Source: RGIG5612 sp045600845 (GTDB taxonomy: Bacteria > Bacillota > Clostridia > Lachnospirales > Lachnospiraceae). Taken from it: 10,936 nucleotides of DNA. Numbering within the stretch: position 1 is the first letter of the stretch; each line of letters opens with the position of its first letter. The DNA is taken from positions 1 to 10,936 of the forward strand of contig JAZRYR010000043.1 in NCBI GenBank assembly GCA_045600845.1, read 5' to 3'. The notes below the pieces were generated by a model. It was not told the DNA's origin. It saw only the letters and a program-made list of their open reading frames with translations, and did not search any database. The position numbers and the translations under genes are program-made. Of the stretch, positions 1 to 7,339 are shown piece by piece.

Positions 1-1
1 T

Positions 2-772
2 GTTGTAGGCATGAGCCAGAATGGTTTTTATCTGATGACGGTAGCGGATGAAAAGGGTGCATGGAAAAGAGTTCCGATTCAGATGGATAAAATTTATGCA
101 TCGGAGCCTTCGGTATCTGCTTTGTATAATGAACGGAACAAGGAGATTTCTGTAACTTTAAGTCTTATGTGTAATCCTACTAGAATTACACTGAATGATG
201 AGGAGATGGAAATTCCGGATATTCATTTCCCAACAAAGGGATCCTATAAATTCTCCATTCCGGTTACAAAGAGTGGCACATACAAAATTCGGGTATATTA
301 TCGTGATGATGTTTATTCAACGAGAACGGTAACCGTAACCTTAAACCAGGAAAAACCACCGGTGAACCCATCAAAGGAAGAAGAGACAAAAGATACGTCG
401 GATACGACCGATGAATCAAATACATCAAATACGTCAGGAAATCCATATGAAAATACGACACCAGAATTTGTTCTGGCTACAGGCCCCGTTCAGACGGTAA
501 ATAATAATCCTCTGGGAAAAACAAATGACTCCGATAAAGATAGTGGACCGGAAATCATTCCGCCGAAGAATGAAACAGAAACGGGTGAGGTAATATCCGG
601 ACAAACCGATGGCAAAGACATTGGAATCGCTGGTTGGAAGAAGATTTTCTCTTGGCCATACTGGCTGTGGATTCTCCTTGGTATTCTTCTGATTTTCGGT
701 ATTATTTTCCTGATTATCATTCTGATCAAGAGAAGAAAGGATGATGACGAAGAAGATAAGATGCAACAATAA
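2..772 (+). CDS. C-terminal part of a membrane-anchored extracytoplasmic protein (5' end outside window)
   Basis: The reading frame is open to the left edge (codons Val-Val-Gly precede the first ATG at 11), and that ATG has no ribosome binding site, so this is almost certainly the tail of a longer gene. Counting from the Met at 11, residues about 32-112 are rich in beta-strand patterns with alternating hydrophobics and aromatics, resembling an Ig-like extracytoplasmic domain. Residues about 115-205 form a low-complexity linker rich in Thr, Ser, Asn, Asp, Glu and Pro, typical of cell-wall-spanning stalks. Residues about 215-239 are a single strongly hydrophobic helix. It is followed by Lys-Arg-Arg-Lys and an acidic tail, which places the C-terminus in the cytoplasm. 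There is no LPXTG sorting signal. I do not recognise the family. A surface protein with a von Willebrand A or similar N-terminal domain is one possibility but cannot be judged from this fragment. Confidence 0.75.
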   Translation, partial: VVGMSQNGFYLMTVADEKGAWKRVPIQMDKIYASEPSVSALYNERNKEISVTLSLMCNPTRITLNDEEMEIPDIHFPTKGSYKFSIPVTKSGTYKIRVYYRDDVYSTRTVTVTLNQEKPPVNPSKEEETKDTSDTTDESNTSNTSGNPYENTTPEFVLATGPVQTVNNNPLGKTNDSDKDSGPEIIPPKNETETGEVISGQTDGKDIGIAGWKKIFSWPYWLWILLGILLIFGIIFLIIILIKRRKDDDEEDKMQQ

Positions 773-776
773 TAAC

Positions 777-805
777 TTTATATTTGGCGAAAGATGTTAT
801 ATAAT
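777..805 (+). promoter_or_regulatory. Probable sigma-A promoter for the prfB-hom-lysC-tsa run
   Basis: A perfect -10 hexamer TATAAT lies at 800-805. The best -35 at 17-base spacing is the weak TTTATA at 777-782. It sits in the 71-base gap before prfB, leaving a leader of about 40 bases. No terminator is seen between the upstream gene and this site, so read-through from upstream is also possible. Confidence 0.5.
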
Positions 806-852
806 GAACCGATTATAAGCGAAATTTTCAGAAAGAGAAATGAGTGAACGCC

Positions 853-1959
853 ATGGTGTTATTAGACCAGACAAAATATGAATTATCCCAATATGAGGAG
901 CCGCTCATGAACATGGAGAATGCTCTGAACCGCGAAGCCAGATTTGCTCGTATTGAGGAAATCGAGAAGGCCATGAATGAGCCGGGGTTTTGGGATGACA
1001 ATAAGAAAAGTGCAGGACTGATGAAGGAAATGAAAGCCATGAAGAGCGAAATGGATGACTATGATGCTCTGAAGACCAGCTATGATGATTTATGGACGCT
1101 GATCGAAATGGCAGAAGAGGAAAATGACGACGATTTAGGCAATGAGTGTCTGGAAGAATTCGAGAACTTTAAGAAGACTTACGAGGACTACCGTATTTCT
1201 ACTTTACTGTCGGATGAGTTTGACGGACTGGATGCCATCCTGACTCTGCATGCCGGCGCTGGAGGAACGGAAAGCTGCGATTGGGCAAGCATGCTGTTCC
1301 GGATGTACTGCAGATGGGCAGAACGCCATGGATTCAAGTATGAAGTCTTAGATAGTCTGGACGGAGAAGAAGCTGGATTAAAATCCGTAACCGTTCAGAT
1401 TTCCGGACAGAATGCATATGGTTATCTGAAGAGCGAAAAAGGAGTACACCGTCTGGTAAGAATCAGTCCTTTCAATGCCGCAGGAAAGCGTCAGACCAGC
1501 TTTGTAAGCTGTGATGTAATGCCGGATATTGAAGAAGATTTGGATATTGAAATTGCAGACGAAGACATCCGTATCGATACCTACCGAAGCTCCGGCGCTG
1601 GTGGACAGCATATTAATAAAACCAGTTCTGCCATCCGTATCACTCATCTTCCGACCGGTATCGTCGTACAGTGCCAGAATGAGAGAAGCCAGTTCCAAAA
1701 TAAAGATAAGGCCATGCAGATGTTAAAGAGCCAACTGTACTTGAGAAAGAAGGAAGAGCAGGCGAAAAATCTGGCGGACATCCGTGGTGAAGTAACGGAA
1801 ATCGGCTGGGGAAACCAGATCCGTTCTTACGTTATGCAGCCGTATACACTCGCCAAAGATCATAGAACCAACTTTGAGATGGGTAATGTAGGTGCCGTAA
1901 TGGATGGAGACTTAGATGGCTTCATTAATGCGTATTTGAATTGGAAAGCAGCAAAATAA
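853..1959 (+). CDS. prfB: Peptide chain release factor 2 (RF2)
   Basis: RF2 recognises UGA and UAA stop codons in the ribosomal A site and triggers hydrolysis of peptidyl-tRNA. The anticodon-like SPF tripeptide is at residues 205-207 and the catalytic GGQ loop (S-G-A-G-G-Q-H) has GGQ at 250-252, counted from ATG 853. This is the same numbering as in E. coli RF2. The N-terminal coiled-coil domain ends in the family block E-P-G-F-W-D-D. The length of 368 residues is normal. ATG 853 gives the expected family N-terminus (M-V-x-L-D-Q). GTG 844 is an alternative, three codons longer, with AAAGAG six bases upstream. An in-frame TGA at 841 excludes anything earlier. Unlike most prfB genes, the frame is continuous through the region where the autoregulatory +1 frameshift normally lies. 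It is the first gene of a long collinear run. Confidence 0.96.
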   Translation: MVLLDQTKYELSQYEEPLMNMENALNREARFARIEEIEKAMNEPGFWDDNKKSAGLMKEMKAMKSEMDDYDALKTSYDDLWTLIEMAEEENDDDLGNECLEEFENFKKTYEDYRISTLLSDEFDGLDAILTLHAGAGGTESCDWASMLFRMYCRWAERHGFKYEVLDSLDGEEAGLKSVTVQISGQNAYGYLKSEKGVHRLVRISPFNAAGKRQTSFVSCDVMPDIEEDLDIEIADEDIRIDTYRSSGAGGQHINKTSSAIRITHLPTGIVVQCQNERSQFQNKDKAMQMLKSQLYLRKKEEQAKNLADIRGEVTEIGWGNQIRSYVMQPYTLAKDHRTNFEMGNVGAVMDGDLDGFINAYLNWKAAK

Positions 1960-1971
1960 AAATAGAGTCTT

Positions 1972-1977
1972 GAGAGG
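1972..1977 (+). promoter_or_regulatory. Ribosome binding site fixing the hom start
   Basis: GAGAGG lies seven bases before ATG 1985. It overlaps the TTG at 1970 that would otherwise extend hom by five codons, so translation should start at 1985. Confidence 0.7.
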
Positions 1978-1984
1978 TAAAACC

Positions 1985-3187
1985 ATGATTAATGTAGCAG
2001 TGCTTGGATATGGAACCATCGGCTCCGGTGTTGTGGAAGTTTTAAACATGAACCGAGAAATCGTTAAGAGAAATGCCGGTCAGGAAGTACGGGTAAAATA
2101 CGTGCTTGACCTGCGTGATTTTCCGGGAACAGACATTGAAAATATTCTTGTCCACGATTTTGACACGATTCTGCAGGATCCGGAAGTTGATATTGTAGTA
2201 GAGGTTATGGGTGGTACAACACCTGCTTATGAATATACGAAAGCTGCGTTGCTGGCAGGAAAGAATGTTTGCACTTCAAATAAAGCATTGGTTGCGGCTC
2301 ATGGTCCGGAACTGATCCGGATTGCCCGTGAAAAGAATATTAATTTCCTTTTCGAAGCCAGTGTTGGCGGCGGTATTCCGATTATCCGTCCGATTTTAAG
2401 ATCCCTGAATGTAGATAATTTTTATGAAATCACAGGAATCTTAAATGGTACGACAAACTACATTTTAACGAAGATGTTCAACGAGGGCGGAAGCTTTGAA
2501 GAAGCTTTAAAAGAAGCACAGGATTTAGGCTATGCAGAGCGGGATCCTTCTGCAGATGTTGACGGCTTTGATGCGGCAAGAAAGATTGCCATCCTTTCCA
2601 GCCTGATGTATGGAAAGAATCTGAACTATGAAGACCTGAGCATTGAAGGCATCCGCAATATCAGCAGTGTGGATGTTGACTATGCAAAGGCTTTAGGCAT
2701 GAAAATAAAACTTTTAGGAATCACCTACAATATTTCCGGTGAAATCTATTCGGAAGTAGCTCCTCATATGATTGATTCCAGTAATTCCTTATATGGGGTA
2801 GATGATGTTAAGAACGGAATCCAGCTGAAGGGCAACCTTTTAGGTGATACCATGTTTTACGGTGCCGGTGCAGGAAAACTTCCTACCGCTTCTGCAGTTG
2901 TATCCGATATTATCGATGAAGCAAAACATTTAAATACCAATATTCCGATTATCTGGAAAGCCGAAAATGTTAAGCTGGCAGAACGCGGAAAACATGAAAG
3001 TAAATTCTTTATCCGTGTGGATAAGGAATTTGCGGAGATTAAAAATACATTCGATTTGGAACAGCTCATCACTTTAGACCAGTATCCGGACGAATATGCT
3101 ATCGTAACCAGTAAAATGACCTTTGCAGACTTCTATGAAAGAATCGGCAGCAAGGAACACGTAAGAAGTATCATTCAGGTAAAATAA
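1985..3187 (+). CDS. hom: Homoserine dehydrogenase
   Basis: This enzyme reduces aspartate semialdehyde to homoserine with NAD(P)H, at the branch from lysine to threonine and methionine. The N-terminal Rossmann motif is G8-Y-G-T-I-G13. The nucleotide-site stretch T-S-N-K-A-L-V-A is at 97-104. The substrate-domain signature D-P-S-A-D-V-D-G-F-D-A is at about 187-197 and is followed by the conserved Lys200. K-L-P-T-A-S-A-V at about 298-305 is also family-typical. The length is 400 residues. The start is ATG 1985 because GAGAGG (1972-1977) is well spaced and the protein then begins M-I-N-V-A-V-L-G. The C-terminal segment from about 338 occupies the place of the ACT regulatory domain but is short and lacks a recognisable D-x-P-G-V loop. 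It starts 25 bases after prfB, and its stop codon directly abuts the next start, so it is probably cotranscribed and translationally coupled. Confidence 0.95.
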   Translation: MINVAVLGYGTIGSGVVEVLNMNREIVKRNAGQEVRVKYVLDLRDFPGTDIENILVHDFDTILQDPEVDIVVEVMGGTTPAYEYTKAALLAGKNVCTSNKALVAAHGPELIRIAREKNINFLFEASVGGGIPIIRPILRSLNVDNFYEITGILNGTTNYILTKMFNEGGSFEEALKEAQDLGYAERDPSADVDGFDAARKIAILSSLMYGKNLNYEDLSIEGIRNISSVDVDYAKALGMKIKLLGITYNISGEIYSEVAPHMIDSSNSLYGVDDVKNGIQLKGNLLGDTMFYGAGAGKLPTASAVVSDIIDEAKHLNTNIPIIWKAENVKLAERGKHESKFFIRVDKEFAEIKNTFDLEQLITLDQYPDEYAIVTSKMTFADFYERIGSKEHVRSIIQVK

Positions 3188-4432
3188 ATGAAGTATGTTG
3201 TTGTTTTAGGCGATGGAATGGCAGACCGCCCGATAAAGGAATTGGGAGGAAAGACTCCGATTGAGGCCGCCGATACTCCATATATGAATATGCTGGTATC
3301 CATGGGGGAAATTGGTCTGGCAGCGACTATACCGGACGGACTGAAACCAGGCAGCGATGTCGCAAATCTGGCGGTTTTAGGCTATGATCCGAAAACTTAT
3401 TATTCCGGACGAAGCCCGTTGGAGGCTTTGAGCATCGGCATCCCGATGAAGGATACGGACATTGCCCTGAGAGTAAATATTGTAACGGTGGAAGAAAGCG
3501 AAGACGGAGTCTTTGAGAATTATATTATCCGTGATCATTCTTCTGGCGAAATTTCTACCGAAGAAGCGGAAATTCTGCTGAATGCCTGCAAAGAAATGAT
3601 GGAAGATGAGGAATTTCAATTCTATGTAGGCACCAGTTACCGACATTGCTGTATCTGGAATAAAGGCGAAGTCGTCGATTTGCCACAGCCACATGACCAT
3701 CTGGACGAGACGATCGGAAGTCTCTTGCCGGTGAATTATGGCGCCCCACAAGCACTGACTGACCTTGCTCAACATGGCATGGATACTTTTACGGAAATGA
3801 TGAAGAAAAGTTTTGAAATCTTAAATCATCATCCGATCAATGAGGCGCGAAGAAAATCCGGAAAGAAGCCGGCAAACTGCTTATGGTTCTGGGGCGCTGG
3901 CACGAAACCGATGTTAGTCCCATTCATTGAAAAGACCGGTAAGAAGGGCGTTATGATCAGCGCCGTAGATCTGCTAAAGGGAATCGGACAAGGTGCCGAG
4001 ATGTATGTTCCGGAAGTGGAAGGCGCAAGCGGATTGCTGGAGACTAATTACGAAGGAAAAGCTCAGGCAGCTTTGGACGCACTTTTAAAAGATGGGTATG
4101 ATTTCGTTTATGTCCATGTAGAAGCTCCGGACGAGATGGGCCATCAGGGAAGTTACGAAAGAAAAGTCAAAGCCATCGAGAATATAGATCAAAGATTGAT
4201 CAAAACAATTTATGAGGGGCTGGAAGGAACCGATTTCCGTATGCTGATCCTACCGGACCACCCGACACCTGTATGTATCAGGACTCATTCATCGGATCCT
4301 GTACCATATATTTTATATGACAGTACTGCCAAACAAGAGAACACGTGGACTTATAGCGAAAAAGAAGCGGCACTGTCAGGAAACCTTATTAAACCAGGCT
4401 ATTTATTAATGAACCATTTATTGGAAAAGTAG
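3188..4432 (+). CDS. apgM: ApgM-like phosphoglycerate mutase family enzyme, proposed homoserine kinase
   Basis: This 414-residue protein belongs to the archaeal-type cofactor-independent phosphoglycerate mutase family in the alkaline phosphatase superfamily. Metal and nucleophile positions look intact: Asp9 (L-G-D-G-M-A-D), the nucleophile candidate Ser56 in G-S-D-V-A-N, Asp315 and His319 in A-P-D-E-M-G-H, Asp357-His358 in P-D-H-P-T, and His367. It should therefore be an active two-metal phosphoryl-transfer enzyme. Its first ATG follows the hom stop with no gap, and lysC starts eight bases after its end. No GHMP-type ThrB is present. The branch of this family linked to threonine genes carries the protein-family name 'proposed homoserine kinase', and this context fits that better than glycolysis. 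What is seen is the fold and the active-site residues. The family placement is from memory, and the homoserine role is inference. A genuine phosphoglycerate mutase remains possible. Confidence 0.88.
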   Translation: MKYVVVLGDGMADRPIKELGGKTPIEAADTPYMNMLVSMGEIGLAATIPDGLKPGSDVANLAVLGYDPKTYYSGRSPLEALSIGIPMKDTDIALRVNIVTVEESEDGVFENYIIRDHSSGEISTEEAEILLNACKEMMEDEEFQFYVGTSYRHCCIWNKGEVVDLPQPHDHLDETIGSLLPVNYGAPQALTDLAQHGMDTFTEMMKKSFEILNHHPINEARRKSGKKPANCLWFWGAGTKPMLVPFIEKTGKKGVMISAVDLLKGIGQGAEMYVPEVEGASGLLETNYEGKAQAALDALLKDGYDFVYVHVEAPDEMGHQGSYERKVKAIENIDQRLIKTIYEGLEGTDFRMLILPDHPTPVCIRTHSSDPVPYILYDSTAKQENTWTYSEKEAALSGNLIKPGYLLMNHLLEK

Positions 4433-4440
4433 GAGAAAAG

Positions 4441-5649
4441 ATGCTTATTGTAAAGAAATTCGGAGGTTCCTCCGTAGCCGACAAAGAGAGGATTTATAAT
4501 GTAGCCCGTCGCTGTGTGGAAGAATACAAAAACGGCAACCAGGTAGTAGTTGTTCTTTCTGCTATGGGTGACACTACGGATGATCTTTTGGAACTGGCAG
4601 CAACTATTTCTGCGAAGCCTTCCAAGAGAGAACTGGATATGTTGATGAGTACAGGGGAACAGATCAGTGTAAGCCTTTGTGCTATGGCGATTCAGGAATT
4701 GGGTGTAGCAGCGATTTCATTGAATGCATTTCAGGTAGCAATGCATACAAGCAGGGATTATGGAAATGCTCGCTTGAAAAAAATTGACACAGAAAGAATT
4801 AAGGCCGAGCTGGATGCTAAAAAAATCGTTTTAGTAACAGGCTTCCAAGGCATTAACCGATATGATGATGTAACTACATTAGGCCGCGGTGGCAGTGATA
4901 CTACAGCAGTGGCTCTGGCAGCAGCCCTTCACGCAGATGCATGTGAAATATACACAGATGTTGATGGTGTTTATACCTGCGATCCGCGAATCGTTCCGGA
5001 AGCTCAGAAGATGGACGAAATTACTTACGACGACATGCTGGATCTGGCAACCTTAGGTGCGCAGGTTCTGCATAACCGGAGTGTAGGCATGGCAAAGAAA
5101 TATGGAGTTGAACTGGTGGTACGTTCTTCTTTAAGCGACGCACCGGGTACAGTAGTCAGGGAGGTATTAAAAGTGGAAAAAAGAATGATCAGTGGTGTTG
5201 CTGTAGACAAGAGTCCTGCACGGATTTCCCTTATCGGTTTACATGATGCACCTGGTATTGCATTTCGGGTATTTAACGTTTTGGCAGCAGAAGGTATTTC
5301 TGTCGATATTATTTTACAGAGTGTTGGCCGTGATGGTACAAAGGATATTTCCTTTACCGTTGATAGAAAAGATCTGGAAGCAAGTATTAAAGTACTGGAA
5401 GAAAATCTTTCCAAGCTTACGGCAGAAAGAATTGAATGCGAAGAAAATGTTGCAAAAGTTTCTGTTGTTGGCGCAGGAATGATGACAAACCCAGGTGTTG
5501 CCAGCAAGATGTTTGAAGCTCTTTACAACGAAGGAATCAACATTAAGATGATTTCTACCAGCGAAGTAAGAATTACTGTTCTTGTGGATCAGGACAATGC
5601 GGATGCAGCAGCACGCGCAGTACACAATGCATTTGTAGCGCAGGATTGA
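4441..5649 (+). CDS. lysC: Aspartokinase (monofunctional, two ACT domains)
   Basis: Aspartokinase phosphorylates aspartate in the first step toward lysine, threonine and methionine. The amino-acid-kinase domain covers about residues 1-235, with K-F-G-G-S-S-V at 6-12, the S-A-M-G-D-T-T-D stretch near 40-47, S-T-G-E-Q near 70-74 and G-R-G-G-S-D-T-T at 149-156. Two C-terminal ACT domains follow at about 262-335 (H-D-A-P-G-I-A) and about 337-402 (V-G-A-G-M-M-T-N-P-G-V-A). At 402 residues it matches the single-domain-fusion type such as B. subtilis AKII (408), not the bifunctional ThrA type. AGGAGA overlaps the stop codon of the preceding gene and serves ATG 4441. Feedback control by lysine and/or threonine is expected through the ACT domains. 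A strong internal start at codon 245 suggests that the same gene also makes a separate ACT-only subunit. Confidence 0.96.
   Translation: MLIVKKFGGSSVADKERIYNVARRCVEEYKNGNQVVVVLSAMGDTTDDLLELAATISAKPSKRELDMLMSTGEQISVSLCAMAIQELGVAAISLNAFQVAMHTSRDYGNARLKKIDTERIKAELDAKKIVLVTGFQGINRYDDVTTLGRGGSDTTAVALAAALHADACEIYTDVDGVYTCDPRIVPEAQKMDEITYDDMLDLATLGAQVLHNRSVGMAKKYGVELVVRSSLSDAPGTVVREVLKVEKRMISGVAVDKSPARISLIGLHDAPGIAFRVFNVLAAEGISVDIILQSVGRDGTKDISFTVDRKDLEASIKVLEENLSKLTAERIECEENVAKVSVVGAGMMTNPGVASKMFEALYNEGINIKMISTSEVRITVLVDQDNADAAARAVHNAFVAQD
5158..5165 (+). promoter_or_regulatory. Internal Shine-Dalgarno within lysC
   Basis: AGGGAGGT lies exactly seven bases before an in-frame GTG at 5173 (codon 245 of lysC). 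A second in-frame ATG is at 5185. The site is a stronger ribosome binding sequence than those in front of most genes in this window. Confidence 0.7.
5173..5649 (+). CDS. lysC: Predicted aspartokinase beta subunit from in-frame internal start
   Basis: This nested product would be 158 residues from GTG 5173, or 154 from ATG 5185. It holds only the two ACT domains with a short lead-in. The basis is the internal AGGGAGGT at optimal distance. The position is almost the same as in B. subtilis lysC, where translation from codon 246 yields a 163-residue beta subunit that joins the 408-residue alpha subunit. The two-domain boundary falls just downstream, so the product would be a complete regulatory module. 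It is a prediction of overlapping expression in the same frame, not a separate gene. Confidence 0.55.
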   Translation: MEKRMISGVAVDKSPARISLIGLHDAPGIAFRVFNVLAAEGISVDIILQSVGRDGTKDISFTVDRKDLEASIKVLEENLSKLTAERIECEENVAKVSVVGAGMMTNPGVASKMFEALYNEGINIKMISTSEVRITVLVDQDNADAAARAVHNAFVAQD

Positions 5650-5650
5650 T

Positions 5651-6070
5651 ATGGTATTTGAATCAAATTGTGAAAAAGACACCTATAAACTGGGATTTGA
5701 AGTGGGCGAAGCAGCAATGCCAGGCGATGTATTCTGCCTGGATGGAGACTTAGGCGTAGGGAAAACTGTTTTTACGGCAGGTTTTGCGAAAGGTCTGGAA
5801 ATAGAGACTCCGATCTGTTCTCCTACCTTCACCATACTTCAGACTTATGAAGAGGGCCGCCTGACCCTTTATCATTTTGATGTCTACCGGATAGAGGATC
5901 CAGATGAAATGGAAGAAATCGGCTTTGATGAGTTTGCCTTCGGCGACGGTGTATGTATTATTGAATGGGGCAGACAGATTGAGGACATTCTTCCGGAAAA
6001 TACAAAGTTTATAACGATTGAAAAAGACCTGGATAAAGGGTTTGATTACAGAAAGATAACGATAGAATGA
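5651..6070 (+). CDS. tsaE: tRNA threonylcarbamoyladenosine biosynthesis ATPase TsaE
   Basis: TsaE is the small ATPase that binds the TsaB-TsaD dimer and drives turnover in t6A37 synthesis on ANN-decoding tRNAs. The Walker A motif G32-D-L-G-V-G-K-T39 is complete. Family blocks S-P-T-F-T-I (around 57-62), the H-F-D-V-Y-R segment, and I-I-E-W-G-R are present in the expected order. At 139 residues it is slightly shorter than usual but complete. It begins one base after the lysC stop with only a weak upstream CAGGA, so translation is probably coupled to lysC. Its stop overlaps the tsaB start in an ATGA. Confidence 0.95.
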   Translation: MVFESNCEKDTYKLGFEVGEAAMPGDVFCLDGDLGVGKTVFTAGFAKGLEIETPICSPTFTILQTYEEGRLTLYHFDVYRIEDPDEMEEIGFDEFAFGDGVCIIEWGRQIEDILPENTKFITIEKDLDKGFDYRKITIE

Positions 6071-6813
6071 GACTACTGGCGATTGAAAGCTCAGGGCAGC
6101 TTGCTTCTGTAGCAGTAATTGAAAATGGTGAGATTTTAGGCATGAAAGTGGGCGAGTTTAAGGTAACTCATTCGGAAACTTTGATGCCGATGATTGATGA
6201 ACTTCTGAAAGAATCCGGTGTAGAATTGGATTCTTTAGATGCCATCGCGGTCAGTGGAGGTCCGGGATCTTTCACCGGCCTGAGAATCGGAAGCGCTACG
6301 GCAAAAGGCTTAGGACTGGCATTGGACATTCCGTTGGTTCATGTTCCGACTCTCCATGCGATGACTTATAATCTCCTGGTTCCGGATTATATCGGAGCTA
6401 TTATTGTGCCGATGATGGATGCCAGAAGAGGCCAGGTATATTGCGGCATTTATGATTTTGTCATTCGCCCGGATAACATGGTGGATTTTGACATTTTCAT
6501 GGATGCGGATGCCATGTCGGTAACGGATCTTTTGGACCGTATCAAGGAAATTACCGATCTGGATGGAAATCCGCCGATCGTTGTTTTTTTAGGCGATGGA
6601 GTTATGGCTTATCATGAATTGATCGAAGAGTATGCCCAGTTTGATTTTGCTTATGCACCAGATGAAGCGATGCTGCAACGGGCAGATACGGTAGCTCTAT
6701 TAGGCCAGCTGATGTACTCTCTGGATATGACCGTTTCTGCAGATGAAGAAGCGCCGGACTATTTAAGACTGAGTCAGGCGGAAAGAGAACGGGCAGAAAA
6801 AGAAAACCAGTAA
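6067..6813 (+). CDS. tsaB: tRNA threonylcarbamoyladenosine biosynthesis protein TsaB
   Basis: TsaB is the inactive ASKHA-fold partner of TsaD and forms the scaffold of the bacterial t6A transferase. The family signatures are visible: L-A-I-E-S-S at 4-9, H-S-E-T-L-M at 35-40, and G-P-G-S-F-T-G-L-R at 65-73. No HxxxH metal motif is present, as expected for TsaB in contrast to TsaD. The length is 248 residues. Its start overlaps the tsaE stop by four bases (ATGA at 6067-6070), a standard coupling arrangement. The C-terminus ends in a charged Arg/Glu/Lys-rich tail. Confidence 0.94.
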   Translation: MRLLAIESSGQLASVAVIENGEILGMKVGEFKVTHSETLMPMIDELLKESGVELDSLDAIAVSGGPGSFTGLRIGSATAKGLGLALDIPLVHVPTLHAMTYNLLVPDYIGAIIVPMMDARRGQVYCGIYDFVIRPDNMVDFDIFMDADAMSVTDLLDRIKEITDLDGNPPIVVFLGDGVMAYHELIEEYAQFDFAYAPDEAMLQRADTVALLGQLMYSLDMTVSADEEAPDYLRLSQAERERAEKENQ

Positions 6814-6868
6814 GCGTATCAAACAGAAAGCCGATGCATGCGGCGAATGGAAAGAAAATAAATAAGTT

Positions 6869-7309
6869 TTGGAAGTTGCATATTTCGAATTAACTTATGA
6901 TGATATAGCGAAAGTTTCCCGAATGGAAAAAGCCTACTTTGGCCAGCCGTGGAGCGAAGCCAGTATTGCCCATTATATGGAGAGTGGCAACAACGTGTTT
7001 GTTGTGGCGAAGGCTGATGGCGAGGTCATCGGTTATGTGGCAGTGATGTGTGTGCTGGACGAAGGAAATCTGGTCAGCATCGCCGTAGAGGAAGGATACC
7101 GGGAAATGGGAATCGCATCCGAACTTTTGGATATTGCCTATGATATGTCTCAGGAACGAGGTGTTACCAGCATTAATCTGGAAGTACGGGAAAGCAATGA
7201 GGCCGCGATTCGCCTTTATGAAAAAGAAGGCTTTGAGAAAATCGGCCTGCGAAAAAATTTTTACAGCAATCCCAAAGAGGCTGCAATTTTATATTTAAAA
7301 CAATTATAA
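6869..7309 (+). CDS. rimI: Ribosomal-protein-S18-alanine N-acetyltransferase (RimI family, GNAT)
   Basis: This is a GNAT-fold acetyltransferase of 146 residues. The acetyl-CoA pyrophosphate-binding motif R78-E-M-G-I-A83 follows the hydrophobic L-V-S-I-A-V strand. The C-terminal half has L-E-V-R-E-S-N-E-A-A and the Y-E-K-E-G-F block, followed by R-K-N-F-Y, as in RimI. RimI acetylates the N-terminal alanine of ribosomal protein S18 in E. coli. Its place beside tsaB is a common arrangement and supports the assignment. TTG 6869 is the only start that keeps the first beta strand, because an in-frame TAA at 6863 excludes anything earlier. No good ribosome binding site precedes it; GGAAAG at 6850-6855 is rather distant. 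The actual substrate here is inferred from the family. Confidence 0.88.
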   Translation: MEVAYFELTYDDIAKVSRMEKAYFGQPWSEASIAHYMESGNNVFVVAKADGEVIGYVAVMCVLDEGNLVSIAVEEGYREMGIASELLDIAYDMSQERGVTSINLEVRESNEAAIRLYEKEGFEKIGLRKNFYSNPKEAAILYLKQL

Positions 7310-7339
7310 CGGAGAGTGCCGATAGGGCGGAACAAGATA

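Noticed and set aside
840..882. ATG 840 frame ending at TGA 879 as a possible prfB frameshift leader
   Set aside because: It lies in the frame expected before a +1 shift, but the stop is preceded by ATA, not CTT, and lacks an AGGGGG-like stimulator. The conserved RF2 N-terminus (L-D-Q-x-K-Y-E) is already encoded in the main frame upstream of that stop.
1960..1984. T-box or riboswitch ahead of hom
   Set aside because: The gap is only 25 bases, and no aptamer-sized leader exists ahead of hom, lysC or prfB in this window.
5314..5682. 122-codon minus-strand open frame opposite lysC, and similar long antisense frames elsewhere
   Set aside because: They lie opposite well-identified genes, lack start signals and show no domain. 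They are shadows of the coding strand.
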